From the NCBI GenBank assembly GCA_017311185.1, contig JAESUZ010001294.1:1240001-1304000 (forward strand): a DNA stretch of 64,000 bases, read 5' to 3'. The position numbers and the translations under genes are program-made. Positions 46,463-58,313 of this stretch are shown one piece after another (within the stretch, counting starts at the first letter, position 1; every line of letters starts with the position of its first letter). Below the pieces are notes generated by a model. It saw only the letters and a list, made by a program, of their open reading frames with translations. It was not told the DNA's origin and searched no databases. The DNA is from Proteles cristata cristata (taxonomy: Eukaryota > Chordata > Mammalia > Carnivora > Hyaenidae).

Positions 46463-48499
46463 GAAAATAGCGCCTGTGAGCACGTGGAACATACATCCAC
46501 AATTTAGGGGGAGCCAGCCCCAGCCCCAGCCCCGTCCTGGGCTCCAGCACGCCAGGCTGTGTTTTGTTCCTGTCCCTCTGGCAGCCTACACATCTCCCCA
46601 GAGCAGCTCCTCCCACTGGGGTTCCAGGTGTCACAGCCCACAAGGTGATAGCCATCCGTGGTTTCCATGCCTCTGTGGGGAAGCCACTGCAGCGGGTCTT
46701 ATAGCCCAGCAGCCTAAGTGTGACGTCACAGAAGACCAGGACCCACTGGTGTCCAGAAGACAGATATATGCATGTCTTCTGAGGCACTTAGGGAAATGAA
46801 AAAGTAGGTGCGACCTTGGGCTGATCGGTTTGTGGGGGCCTCTCCAATCGGGGCCTACATTCAGGGTCAGGCCTTGACTTCAGTGAGAAAGCAAGTGACA
46901 AACAGGCCCAGCAGGGCAACCGGCCACCCAGGACGGCATGACAGGGAAACTGTCTCCGTACAGTCCCACGGGTGTCCAGAGCCCAGAGCGTGGCAACAGT
47001 GGAGGATTCATTCCCCTAGGCCCAGAGCATGGAAACAGCACACTAATTTCAGACCCTTCCCCATGGCTCTCAGTGCCCAGGCCATGGGCGGGCTGTGCCC
47101 CTCAGCTGCTGCTGCCAATAGCTGACTGGGGCTGAGCCAAAGGAGGGAGGCAGCTTCTAGCCAGTGGCATGAGAAGCAACCCGAGCTTGTGAGAAAGGGA
47201 TGTGAGTATCACTTTTCATCATCTATTAAAGGGAAGAAGGAAACAGGACATAGACTGCGTATGTCCTTCGCCTGTCCTTCACGGTCCCTAAGCATTCTTA
47301 CCAACCACAGCAGTTCTTCCTTCAGGCACCTGGAGACTCCGTGACACTGGCCTAGAACCATAGTCCAGGCGGTGAAGGATCTAGAAACTCTAGCCGTGTT
47401 AGAATTGTACCAACTGTACATATTTGTTTACTTCACGATGTCAGCTCTTTACGCTCCATTAATATGGTTAATCTCGTTCTGTTTCAGTGCTTGTAACCAT
47501 TATTCGCATAGTTCTGTTCGAGGCATGTCCCGAGCTGCCTCCCCAGTCTCCAGCTTGTGCCCGTCATCGAGAGGCCATCTGACGCAGAGGTGGCCCTGTC
47601 TGATGGTGGACGTTCAGCGCACCCTCAGGAGGTACAGGGCAGGGAGCCCGGCGGAGGGGTCCGCTAATCTTCAGACTCCCCATGCAGGCCCAGGCCCAGC
47701 TCCAAAGCAGCAATGGCGGCCTGTCGCCCAGGAGTCCCACCCATTCGGCTACAAGTCATTTGTATTCCTGCGGTTTGCAGCCAGGTTTGGCTGGGGAGGC
47801 CCCACTGCTCATTTCTCTCCTAAACCTCCCTGGTGTACAGCCAAGTCTCCATTTTATTCAAACTTTAAAAACAGGAACGTACGAAGAAAAATGATTCCCG
47901 CAAAGGATGGAAAACTAATCTAACAAGCGACTATGGCGGTGCAGAGCGCTGGTGGGGCGATCAGGGCACCTTAGCAGAGCGGCTCCCGGTGGGTGGGTGG
48001 CATCTCACAGACTAGCTCCCGCGGCCCGCCACAGGCCTCTGTAAGGGACAAGAGATGACAAAATGACCCAACACAGAGGTGAACCAGGGCTGTGCACAGG
48101 AAAGCGTGCTGGGAGCGCCGGAGACTGAACTATGTCTGAGACCTAGCTCCCGCCCTTGAGGGTTTAGAACCCATTGGGAGAATATAACATTGACATACCC
48201 GAAAAGGGGTCCACAACAGTTTCGCATTAAATAAAAGACGAGAATACACAAAAAAGGCATCTGATACTCAGAGGGTCTGGAGAGGTCAAGGAGGCTAAGC
48301 TTGGGGAGTGGTCCTGCCCTGGGGACTGGAGGAGCTGGGCAAAACCATAGCAAAGAGACAGAGTGAGTGACCTGAGGACCTAGGAGTAAAAAGAAGGTAC
48401 AAAGGTGAGCAGGGGCAGATCTAGAAATTCCTCGTGTGCCAACCCAAGGAGCTTCTATGCACGCTGGGCAGCCGCTGAGGGCCGGGGGCAAAGGGAGAG

Positions 48500-48745
48500 G
48501 CAGCAGCGTATAGAAGTTAAGAGCGAGGGAGGGATCAGGGGCCCAGGGTGAGTTTGAATTTCTGTTCCACACTCATCAGTGGTTAGGAACCTTGGTCCGG
48601 TTCCTAAGCATCTCTGAATCTGTCTCCTCGCAGGAAAAAGAGGGATAGTAAGTGTTTAGTGATTCCTAAGGTTGCAGTCATGTTGAAATGGATACTAGAT
48701 GTAGCGTGCTCGGCACTGGGCCTGGCACACAGCACACCCTCCGTG
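48500..48745 (+). repeat. MIR SINE
   Basis: AGAAGTTAAGAGCGAGGGAG, GTGAGTTTGAATTTCTGTTC, AGCATCTCTGAATCTGTCTC and GGCACTGGGCCTGGCACACA follow MIR sense order across its full length. Confidence 0.65.
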
Positions 48746-49317
48746 AGTGTCCAAGCCAGAGAGAGGAGTAAGAGAATACTGGAAGTAGGCCTCTGAGAGC
48801 CACACACAGAAAGGAGGAGAGGGAGGCTGGCAAGCGGGCGGCTGGCTGTAAGGCTATCACAATAAGCCAGCACAGGGCAGCAGAGGCAAAGGCAGGAACG
48901 GCCATGGTGAGAAGCCTCAGGAAGGCAATGTGGGCCAGATGCAGTTACTGAGTGGAAAACGGAGCTCAACACAGCAGAGATCCCATGCCTGGGAAATCAG
49001 AAGAGACAGGGGTGCCTGAGATGAAAACAGGGGAGACAGGGCTGACTTGGTGGACACATTTCTGTTTATGGATGCGGTTGGGAGAATGGGACTCAGCACG
49101 TGTCTGGCCAGGGCCTTGAATCTGGGGAAGGAATCCCAAGGTGTACAGGGAAGTGCGAAGGGACCAAGATGGCGGCCCTGTGGACGTGCTCCCATTTAAG
49201 GAGCAAGAGAAGGCAAAGAAGTTAGCAAAGGAAACAGAGAAGGAACAACGAGAAGGCAGAAAAGTTAGGGTACCAGGAGTAGAGAGGGTGGTCAACAGGA
49301 TCGGGTGATTCCAGGAG

Positions 49318-49358
49318 AACAAACAGAACGAGCAACAGAACGAGCAACAGAACGAGCT
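49318..49358. repeat. Tandem 12-mer
   Basis: Three consecutive copies of CAACAGAACGAG or its variant (AACAAACAGAACGAG, CAACAGAACGAG, CAACAGAACGAG). Confidence 0.85.
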
Positions 49359-49829
49359 CGGGAGGGCACTGGTGACTTCAGAAGGGGAGAGAGTGAGGGC
49401 AGCCCTGAGGGGGAGAGCCTTGGTGATGGTGGCAATAGGAGCCTGGCACGAATGGAGAGAGAAAACTAGAGGGCTAAGAGCTGGGGACTCTTTATATAGA
49501 CACACTTCCTCTCTGGGGGACCCTACGCACCCCCAAGTTCACAAAAGATAAGGTGAGAGAGGAGAAGCGATGGCTCCTGGGCTAGAGCTCAGTTCCTGTG
49601 GTGCTGCTCCAGAAACACACACTCCTGACTGCTTGGGGACAGTGGCCACCGCCCATCAGGAAGCCTCCAAGACAACAGTGGGGCTGGTGGGCCTTTGGCC
49701 GCTTCCCCTTTCATTTTATTTGGCAGAAAAATAAAGAGGTGCATGGGAAGGGATAGGGAGAGATGGGGCACTCTGCAAGGGGACTCGGTGGGCAGACGTG
49801 GGGAGTTCACATGACATCTGGTCAGCGAG

Positions 49830-49960
49830 GTGCCTGCGCAGCGCTGATGCCTCCTGACAGCACCTGCGAATCACCTGCGATGCTCATCAGGCCCCGCGTC
49901 CAGACACCCTGATCCAACCGGCCCGCCAGGGGGCCCAGCATCAATAGTTTCATTTAGTTT
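49830..49960 (+). repeat. MER5-like remnant
   Basis: GCACCTGCGAATCACCTGCG and GGGCCCAGCATCAATAG vaguely follow MER5 internal text. Ends are not clear. Confidence 0.3.
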
Positions 49961-50394
49961 TTTAATGTTATAGGAGATGCTAGCGTGCATCCAAGGTAAA
50001 CCACTCCCCGAGAAGTTCCTTCTAATTAACACATGGGGCACAAGTTCCAGAAACAGACAGACTTTTTAAAGTACTGATCTGGGGAGTGCCAGTTATGCTG
50101 TCTAGCTTAGCAAACAAAAATAAGTGCAGCTCGTGGGACAAGTCCACCTGGCTGGGATTGGCAGGCCGCAGAGACGAGAGGGAGACTGAGCCCAGGTCCA
50201 GACTCCGATGAAAAGGGCACAGTGACCTTCCCAGGTTGTGGGGAAGGGAATGGCCTGTTACACAGGCATCCTGGGTCCAGCATCTCTAATCCCAGCACCA
50301 CCTCCACAAAATAGACTCAAACTGTTTGGATAGCGGTCGGAGACCATGAGCCCCCCAGTCCAGCAGCCCCTGGCCTGGATGAGCATGGGAGAGC

Positions 50395-50585
50395 CTCAGA
50401 ACAGACCAGAGTGGGGCAGCACCATCTGAAATGCAAATTTCCAGCACCCTCTACTCCCTACCTCTCCACTCCCTGCAGATTTCCTGAATTAGAAACTCTG
50501 AGGGCGGGGCCCAGCATCTGTGTTTTAACAAGCCCTCCAGCAGATGCTGAAACAACTATATTCTGAGAACCAGTACTCTAGGGAG
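50395..50585 (+). repeat. MER5-type hAT remnant
   Basis: AATTAGAAACTCTGAGGGCG, GGGCCCAGCATCTGTGTTTT, AACAAGCCCTCCAGCAGATG and TTCTGAGAACCAGTACTC form the right half of MER5. Confidence 0.75.
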
Positions 50586-50593
50586 CTTTAAAG

Positions 50594-50632
50594 ACTCACA
50601 CACACTCACACACTCACACAGTCACATAGTGA
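50594..50632. repeat. (CACACT)n-like microsatellite
   Basis: CACACACACTCACACACTC and CACACAGTCACATAG units. Confidence 0.8.
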
Positions 50633-50919
50633 GACGTCCCTAAGATCACCAGCGATCTGAAATAGAATCTCCGGGGTGGGGTGGGGGTGGGGGGGTAGAG
50701 CTCAGGAACCTGGATTTTCTAAGCTCCTTAAATGGCGCTGCATCACATTCAGGCTTGGGCGTTGCTACCAGCCGTTGCTTTCTGTCTGACATCGAATCTC
50801 CTCAACAGCATCCCTGGAAATAATCAGACTATTTGCGGACACCTGCTCGGCGATAATCATCCAGGGAATGGGTTCAGCAACACACACGGCTGGTGCCCTT
50901 GAGCAGCTAGCTCCCTTAA

Positions 50920-50962
50920 CCCCTCCAAAGCTCTCTTTACCCCTCCAAAGCTCCCTTTCTTC
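50920..50962. repeat. Tandem duplication of about 21 bp
   Basis: CCCCTCCAAAGCTCTCTTTA is followed immediately by CCCCTCCAAAGCTCCCTTTC, with one internal difference. Confidence 0.85.
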
Positions 50963-51284
50963 ATCTGTAGAATGGGCATGCTCTGATCTCCTAGGATCGG
51001 GTGGTTATTGTGACAGAGAAATGAGAACAGCAAGATTAGAGCCTGGCCAACACTCGATAAATAGTTTTCGTTGAAAGAAAGAAAAAAGGAATGAAGCAAG
51101 GAGAGAGAAGCAGACGCAGGGCAGAATGGATAGTTTTGCGGCACACACGGAGCCCTGGCTTGGACCAGAGTCTAGCAAAATCACTAGCACGGTGATTACC
51201 CACGTGAACCACAGACAAACACCCCGCGGTGAGTCATTCTCTGACGGCCCCTGAAGGATCGTACCTGTCCTAACTGCACAGCTT

Positions 51285-51490
51285 GCTCCTGTAAATGGAT
51301 GCTTTGGGGTTTGGGCCTGTCAAAAATCACGCTAAAATAATTTAATTGATGTTAAAACAGCAAGCGCATGTCAGCTCTTGGCTGGAGCTTCCGCTTAGAG
51401 GGAACAAAGACACCAGAACATCCATTTGCCTCACCCCGTCATGTGCAGAAATTTTAATTTCCCTAGTTAATCGTGCGGGACATGGGAGAC
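51285..51490. other. Repeat-free stretch, possible conserved non-coding element
   Basis: Homeobox-like AAATAATTTAATTGATG, GAAATTTTAATTTCCC and TTAATCGTGC motifs occur in unique DNA. Texture only; conservation is unknown. Confidence 0.25.
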
Positions 51491-51599
51491 AGGCAGGCAG
51501 CATGGCACGATGGCGGGCGGCGTGGTCCAGGGGCAGCGGCCGCGGCCCAAGTCCCGCCCCTGCAACTTGTGGTGAGGTGACCCGCCCTGCACCAGGACC

Positions 51600-52015
51600 G
51601 TGTAACCCCTCCCATTCACCTGCGGCTCTTCATGCCAACACTCCTGTCTCCCTCCAGCCTCCGGGGCAAAGCTCGCATTCCCTGCTGGCCCTTCAAGCCC
51701 CACAGACCCGTCCCTCCCATCCTCTTTGGAAGAAACCTCTGTTTCCATGTCTCTGTGGCCCCCCTGAGAAACCCAGTGCACACATCTCTCCTCACGAGCC
51801 CCCAGCCCACCCCACCACCTTCATCCAGGTCTCCTTCCCTCTTGATCTGGGTCATTCTCCTCCTCGGAAGCCCAGGCCTGCACAGGCCTCACCTGTCAAT
51901 CCCAGCCCTCGGGGACCAACCTGCCTTCTCCACCAGCTCCACTCCTCTGCCTCTAGCCTCCAGCTCGTTCTAGAATCACTTCCCTCCGTACTTTCCACCC
52001 CTTCTACCTTATGAA
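51600..52015 (+). repeat. Possible L2 remnant, C-rich
   Basis: The text is pyrimidine-rich with TTCATCCAGGTCTCCTTCCC and GGAAGCCCAGGCCTGCACAG, as in L2 3' halves. It causes a long Pro- and Ser-rich reading frame that is not a gene. Confidence 0.35.
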
Positions 52016-52249
52016 AACTTGAGCGGAATTCATCGTTACAACTGGACAGCGTTTGCGAGTGAAACGGGGTACCAGTAATAATTCGATCAGGGTAACAGGC
52101 AGAAACAAGGACTGTCCCAGACGAGGCAGGATGTCTGGTGACCTTAAACTTAGCCCCATCTTCTGTATCCTTATACTTTTCTCAGCGCCTGCGCCCCATA
52201 AACATGAGTTGATACAGTGAAATGCTGGGAACCTAACTAGCTCTTGATG

Positions 52250-52560
52250 GAGGTTTAAGGAAGATTAATCTGGCCACGCCGTGTAGAGGAGACGAGAGCT
52301 AGAATAATAACAGCTCACAGTTATGAATAGAAATGAGTAAGTGACATGCTGCTTTTATTTCGTTCTCTATAGAAATGCAAATGGAGCCCAAGGGCTGATG
52401 TAAGGTTGAAACAGGCCTTGCATGAGAAATGCGGTTTGCATAGTTTAATACAATTTAATATCTACTCATGGCCAGCTAAGCATCTGTCTCTAATTCCCAG
52501 CCACGGTCCTTTCAAAGTCACTGCCTTTGGATGTAAGTTTCTCAGAGAGAATGAGCCTGT
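52250..52560. other. Repeat-free stretch, possible conserved non-coding element
   Basis: It contains GGAAGATTAATCTGG (paired-homeodomain-like), an octamer in GAAATGCAAATGG (about 52373-52385) and TTTAATACAATTTAATATC, with no repeat signature. This is an enhancer candidate by texture only. Confidence 0.3.
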
Positions 52561-53319
52561 GTCCAATGCCTGGAAAGCAACAGCATTTGGCCACCAAGTT
52601 CCCCTCTATCCCCACCAAGCAGCCTTTCCTGTTTTGTTTTTAGCTCCAGGGGAAGGACAATGGACAAGTCAATCAGTGCAGATTACCCTGCTCAGGAGGA
52701 AAGACACCTGACAGCCATACCCTTCACGGAGTCGACAGGCACAAAGGCACAGGGTAATCGGGGCTGCATGTGGAATGCAATTCTCATCAACCCTTAGGGT
52801 CGCCTCATTGTTTTTGCTCTATTTTCCAGAAAGTCTTTAGAGGAGAGAGGGTGCGGAGGAAGGCAGGGTCTTGCCTATTAGCAGATACTTCAATGCGGTC
52901 ATCACCCTCCCCCCACTCCGTGTCAGGGATCAGCTTCTGCAAAGAAGCCATCAGACGAGGCACAATCGGGGACTCTGGGCTTTTCTGTCCCGCTGCACAC
53001 TCAACGTGCCTTCCCCTGCTGAAAAGACTGCTTTTTCCACTAGGCAAGCCCCAGGTATGGAGACAAATTCCGCCTCTGCTTTGCTCTCCTTTGTACCCAC
53101 CCGCTGTGAGCTAAAATTGGACGACGCAGAGGCCAAGATGGTTCTCTGAGTACAGCTCGTACCTCTGCCAACTCTACATATAAGGACTTAGATCAGTGAT
53201 GACTAGTTAATTAAGGAATCCTGAGAAGTGAGATTATTTATTCCTTACCTTTCACTGAGCAGCATAAAGGCTTTCGCTTGAACTATAATCAATCACCCCA
53301 AATGCCTCACAATAACCAG

Positions 53320-53480
53320 TACCACCATTTTAAGGATTATAATGCACCAGTCTCTGCAGTAGTTTCTAGGGATACAGACTTGAGTATCCCAGGGACGAGG
53401 CAAATGTCACAGAGGTTAAGTGAGTGGCCCAAGGCCACGTGGAATCCAGCTTGGAAGACTGAGAACGCAGGACCCCTGGG
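53320..53480 (-). repeat. MIR-type remnant
   Basis: AGAGGTTAAGTGAGTGGCCC followed by AAGGCCACGTGGAATCCAGC is the antisense MIR core. Confidence 0.55.
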
Positions 53481-53879
53481 CATCCTGCCAGCCCTGCGAC
53501 TTTCCCAGAGGGGCCCAGGTGTCCTTTTCCCCAAGCTCAAAGTCACATGAACAGCCACTTCAGGGCTGAGTGGTTCATCACAGCCACACAGGTGTATTAC
53601 AGAATGAAGTGGCCCATCGCTTGAGGGTGGAAGGAAGCCGGAGTGGGGGTGTTGGGAGGCACAGGATGCTTTTCAATGAGAACCGGTCACACAGTTGAAA
53701 ATCATTTAGCCATGGGCAGGACCGGATGATGTGACCCCAGCCCCCACTGCCTCCTTAATACACAGAGATCACCTCAGAGACCACTCACATCTGTCTGTCT
53801 CTGTACTTGCCATTCCCCCAATTCCAGAGTCTCTGCCTTCTCCTTCTTCTTCCTACATAATTCTTACTTGGCTTGTAAA

Positions 53880-54030
53880 ACTCAGCTTAGGGAACCTCTC
53901 TTGAGCCTCGATGTCCCCATCTGTAAAACAGGGGTAATAGCACCTCTACTTCACACAGCTGGGAGGATTAAAACCTAAATGTGTAGAAAGCACGGTGCCA
54001 AGCATGTAGGATGTGTTCAAGAACTGTCAG
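53880..54030 (+). repeat. MIR SINE
   Basis: CCTCGATGTCCCCATCTGTA, AAACAGGGGTAATAGCACCT, GCTGGGAGGATTAAAACC and GCACGGTGCCAAGCATGTAG are a good sense match. Confidence 0.75.
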
Positions 54031-54109
54031 TTGTCACCACCAGCATATCATGCTGCTCTGCGGTCCCAAGTTCAACAGCAGATTTGATCCCGGTGTTTCC
54101 CCCGCTGCA

Positions 54110-54240
54110 ACCGGTTATTCTTGCTGCCTCCATTCGGCTCTGAGCTCCTCAAGGGAGGGGCCCGCATATTGCCACCTCATCCCCAGGGCCTCGTACAGTG
54201 CCTGGCACACGGCAAGCGCTCTGTAAGCCTCCTGCCCTGT
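54110..54240 (+). repeat. L2 LINE 3' end
   Basis: TCTGAGCTCCTCAAGGGAGG, ATCCCCAGGGCCTCGTACAG and TGCCTGGCACACGGCAAGCG are the terminal L2 phrases. Confidence 0.7.
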
Positions 54241-54805
54241 CTGAATCGTGAATGATTCCAAAGGGAACGTAAGTCCCCCTCCTGTCGATCTGTGCATCTA
54301 CATGCAGTGCCTTCCCCGTGAAGGGTGCAGGAGGGGAATGAAGGAAGGGAACGGGATGTTCTCTGCGCTGCTCAGAAATGCTCTCAGGCAAAGATTCTAT
54401 ATTATTCATTTGTACTTTGACATTTTATGACCTTCATTTGCTCTGAGTGTTTTCTACAGAGGCTGGTGTTTTTTACTAAAACTGTTAGGACAATGGCCTT
54501 AAAACCAAAGGTTTAAATACAAAGTGGAAAATTAAAGCAGATCCATGTGGCCTCAGGGGGAAAAAAAAAGGCAAGGAAGACTAAAAAGAAATCAGGTGAT
54601 ATATGAGTTTATGGCCCAAATCATAGCCTGTTAGCGTAAACTATCAACGTAATGGGGGGGAAAGGACACCATACTTTCCAATGGCCAACACAGTGTGAAC
54701 ATTATTCAATAAAATAAGATTCTAGTAACGGCCACTTAAGTGGTTAAGTTCTTTATTTTTGGCTTATATGGAGTCCTGTTTCTGAGACAGAACTGAAGGT
54801 ATATT

Positions 54806-55061
54806 AAAAATGATCATGGGGTGCCTGGGTGGCTCAGTCAGTTAAGCTTCCGACTTCGGCTCAGGTCATGATCTCGCAGTTCGTGGGTTCTAGCCCAGCG
54901 TCGGGCTCTGTGCTGACAGCCAGCTCAGAGCCTGGGGCCTGTTTCAGATTCTGTGTCTCCCACTCTCTCCGACCCTCCCCTGCTCATGCTGTCTCTGTCT
55001 CTGTCTCTGTCTCTGTTTCTCTCTCAGAAATAAATAAAAACATTTTTTAAAAAGTGATCAT
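54806..55061 (+). mobile_element. Felid SINE
   Basis: The body is 54818-55048. Flanks AAAAATGATCAT and AAAAAGTGATCAT differ by one inserted base. It carries a (TCTCTG)n microsatellite at 54992-55015. Confidence 0.95.
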
Positions 55062-55554
55062 TTTCTGCCTGTAGAATCAATGATTTTCGAGAGACTGGCA
55101 TTAAGGAAATTTAGATGTTGGGACACCTAGTGCCAGCAAGGTAAATTCTGTGGCGTCAGCGCTGAGCTCAGAAGTGCGAATCCAAATAACAAGGTTGGTT
55201 TATAGCCCAGGGAGACCTCACAGCGGAAACCCACAGGCGGCCGACATGCAGGGAAGAAGAGAGTGCGGTTTGCAGGTCTGCAGCGTAGGGAGAGCGGGGG
55301 GAGGGGCGGGTCTCCGGTATGACATCATTAGGGTGAAACCAGGCCCAACTGCACCAGTCACCGCCCAGGGCAACACGAGGCTGCTGACGGACAGCTGTGT
55401 GTGACGAGGCTGGCAGCTAGGACCGGGGCGTTCCGGGAATGAGCTGCGGCTTTGCAGAGACCAGGGAGAGGTGCGGCCTGAGCTGATGAGAGGACAAGCA
55501 TTGCTGCTGGGCTGGAGAACTCCCAAACAATCCACTACCCGGGGTTGGAATCTG

Positions 55555-55710
55555 CGCCCCTCCTACTTGGCACGTGGCCTCAAAGTCTGACATTTTCTCA
55601 TCTAGGAAATGGGAATAAGAATATCTGCCTTCGAAAGCCGGTGTGAACAGTTACAGGTCACTGCCTACCAAGTGCTTCGCGCAAAGCCTGTACCATCACC
55701 GTTCCCCGTC
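55555..55710 (+). repeat. MIR SINE
   Basis: CTTGGCACGTGGCCTCAAAG, TTTTCTCATCTAGGAAATGG, GAATAAGAATATCTGCC and ACCAAGTGCTTCGCGC follow MIR order. Confidence 0.6.
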
Positions 55711-56144
55711 AGCGCTCACTCGGCAAAGGACGCAGGAAAACGCAGACCCAGGGCCCGGGCCGCACCATCTCACATGGTCTGATCTAGCGACCCCGGCTTG
55801 CTCTCCACAGTGATAAGCAGTACATTCCTTCGGCTGCAAAGAGCCAGGGAGCTTGTGTTCAAGCGCAGCCCTGAACACAAGTGCTGGGAAGACTATGTCC
55901 CCCCTTCTCTATCTAAAGAAGCCCAAGAGATTGAAAAGGAGGAGGATATTTTAAAGAGGAGCCCCTCCTGCCAAGGGGGCCTCAATAACCTTGTCCCTGA
56001 GGTTCCTGACATGTGGTTAAGAGGCACAAGAAAGAGGGAGCAGGGATCTTCAAAAACGAGCTTCGGGAGAAGGTGACAACGCTAAGCGCAGGCCTCGTTA
56101 GAAAATGGGCGGAGCCACAGCCTCGGCAGAACGTTCCAGTCTAC

Positions 56145-56345
56145 ACAGGTGGGCAATTTTGTTCTTCAGGGACACTGGGCAGTGTCTGGAAACACCATGG
56201 GTTGTCATAACTGGAGGAGCACCTTTCCAACATCTAGTGAATAGACACCAGGGATGCCACGCAACTTCTAACGGTGCCTAGGGCAGTCCCACAACAAAGA
56301 ATTGTCAGACCCCAAATACCAACAGTGCCAAGGCTAAGAGACTCT
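56145..56345 (+). repeat. MER20-type hAT remnant
   Basis: TGGGCAATTTTGTTCTTCAG, GGCAGTGTCTGGAAACACCA, CACAACAAAGAATTGTCAGA and CAACAGTGCCAAGGCTAAGA follow MER20 order. Confidence 0.8.
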
Positions 56346-56499
56346 GGGCTAGATAAATCCTGCTTGGGTAGAGATGGTGGCTATGACGTTAGAAGGAAAA
56401 CACTTTGAGAGGAAGCAGGTTTGGGTACCCAGCAGGAAGCACAAGACTGCCCTCCATCATAACAACAGCAAACAACAACACTTGTGTAGTATTGACTGT

Positions 56500-56660
56500 G
56501 ATTCAGACAACGTCCTAAACTCTTCCCGTATAAGTCATAAGATCCTCCGAAACAACCTATGTGACAGGTACTATTATCATCCCCATTTTACAGATGGCAA
56601 AACTGAGGCTATGGATCTACCCATGGCCCAGGGTGAAGCAAGCAGCAGTTAGCAACTAGG
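56500..56660 (-). repeat. MIR SINE
   Basis: Antisense: CAACGTCCTAAACTCTTCCC, CTATTATCATCCCCATTTTA and CAGATGGCAAAACTGAGGCT. Confidence 0.8.
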
Positions 56661-56996
56661 CAGGGTGGTTTCAGAGTCCAAGTTCTCGTAGCAGGCACTT
56701 GATAAGTGTTTGATGAGTTAATGGGGGGCGGGGGGGAATGGGCTTGGTCGTGAGTAAAAACATGGATCGAATAGATAAACAACTCAAAGAGAATAAAATT
56801 ATGAACAAAAGGATACTGATTTCTCAATTACTCCAAACTAACTAAGGGGCGAGCATCCTGTGGTTGGGGAAGGGAGCCAGGGCATGTGAAGTCTCCACTT
56901 GCCAAATTGCTCCATCATTAAGAATTAGGTAGTGTCATCATCATTCAGAGAAGGTGGACCAAACACACACACAAGAACTGTGGCCTAAACACTTGA

Positions 56997-57454
56997 CAGA
57001 TAACCCCTGACCTACAATTTTTCAACTTTATGATGGTGCGAAAGAGATACACATTCAGGAGAAACTATGTTTTGAATTTTGAATTTGGATCCCTTCCTGG
57101 GCACAAATCCTCTCTCCTGATGGCACACAGGGACAGTGGCAACTCCTGGCCAGCCTCAAGATCACATGGATAAGCAGCCGACATGCTTTACCACCATCCT
57201 GCACCCAGACGACCAATCTGTTTTCACTTTCAGAATAGTATTCAATAAACTACATGAGATATTCAACACTTTCTTATAAAATAGGCTTTGTGTTAGATGG
57301 TTTTGCCTAAATGTAAGCTAAAGTAAGTGTTCTGAGTACTTTAAGGTGGGCTAAGTTAAGCTACGACTTTTGGTAGGTTAAGTGTATTAAATGCATTTTC
57401 AACTTACGATGGGTTTATTAAAATGTAACCCCATTGTAAGTCAAGGAAGATCTG
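56997..57454. mobile_element. Tigger-like (MER8-type) non-autonomous DNA transposon
   Basis: The left end CAGATAACCCCTGACCTACA and the right end TTGTAAGTCAAGGAAGATCTG (shortened) are imperfect inverted repeats. The inside carries GATGGTGCGAAAGAGATACA, CAATAAACTACATGAGATAT and TTCAACTTACGATGGG, which I associate with MER8. It has no coding capacity and is a Tc1/mariner-Tigger fossil. The name is from memory; the inverted repeats are visible. Confidence 0.75.
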
Positions 57455-57727
57455 TACTATGATTTGTTTTCTTTTCCAAAGACCAAGATTTGTGGCCTAA
57501 GTGATAAGTTATTCTGTCTGTCAAAACTTTGTTTTAACTGTAATCTGGCCTGGAAACATAACATAGTGGGGAATTTAAAAGTTATTTTAAAAACACCTTT
57601 TTATGGTTTGGATTTTGTATGTGTAAGTGTAGGAGGGAATGGAAATTTCAGGGAAAAAAATTAAAGTACATAAAATACTCATTTTTCTTAGAACCATTTA
57701 TAGTCCCAAAGTCACTTTGTTAGGGTC

Positions 57728-57729
<2 letters not shown>

Positions 57730-57780
<51 letters not shown>
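57730..57780. repeat. (CA)n microsatellite
   Basis: About 25 uninterrupted CA units, the purest and longest microsatellite in the window and probably length-polymorphic. Confidence 0.97.
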
Positions 57781-58080
57781 CTATTCTGTATAATTGTTTG
57801 GAGTAAGGTCACATTTGAGATACGGGTATTAGAGTTTGTTCAGACAATAATAATGCATTTATAAGGTATTTGTTTTTAAATACTAGTAGAAATGGAACTA
57901 GAAATTTCCAAAGGAAGGAATTTATAAACTTGGATTGTGTGTGTTTCTGTGAAGCAGAAAAAAGAATACAAGAAATATCTACAATATAGAAATCAAAGGG
58001 TTTTTTGGTCCCTGAACTTAGGAGTAATTAAATACCAAAAGAGTTATTTAAAGAAATCAGGGCAGGTGGAAGGAACACTC

Positions 58081-58313
58081 AAAACTCAGTGGGTATCGAG
58101 GCACCTGGGTGGCTCAGTCGGTGAAGCTTCCAACTTAATGATCTCATGGTTCATGGATTTGAGCCCCACATTGGGCTCTGTGCTGACAGCTTGGAGCCTG
58201 GAGCCTGCTTCAGATTCTGTGTGTGTGTCTCTCTCTGTTCCTCCCCCACTCCTGCTCTCTCTCTCTCTCTCAAAATTAAATAAATAAACAGAAAAAAAAC
58301 CTCAGTGGGTATC
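58081..58313 (+). mobile_element. Felid SINE, internally deleted, with 17-bp duplication
   Basis: The body is 58098-58296. AAAACTCAGTGGGTATC and AAACCTCAGTGGGTATC differ at one base. The GACTTCGGCTCAGGTC segment is missing (CCAACTTAATGATCTC), a small deletion in the A-box to B-box interval. Confidence 0.96.

Noticed and set aside
47372..47923. 183-residue open frame on the plus strand
   Set aside because: No family resemblance, no flanking splice sites that I could support, and ordinary intron composition.
48012..48572. 186-residue open frame on the minus strand
   Set aside because: It overlaps a MIR on one side and shows Leu/Pro/Ser-rich chance composition, with no recognisable motif.
51346..52014. 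222-residue open frame on the plus strand
   Set aside because: Low-complexity Pro/Ser/His composition over a C-rich, L2-like stretch. There is no domain and no splice context.
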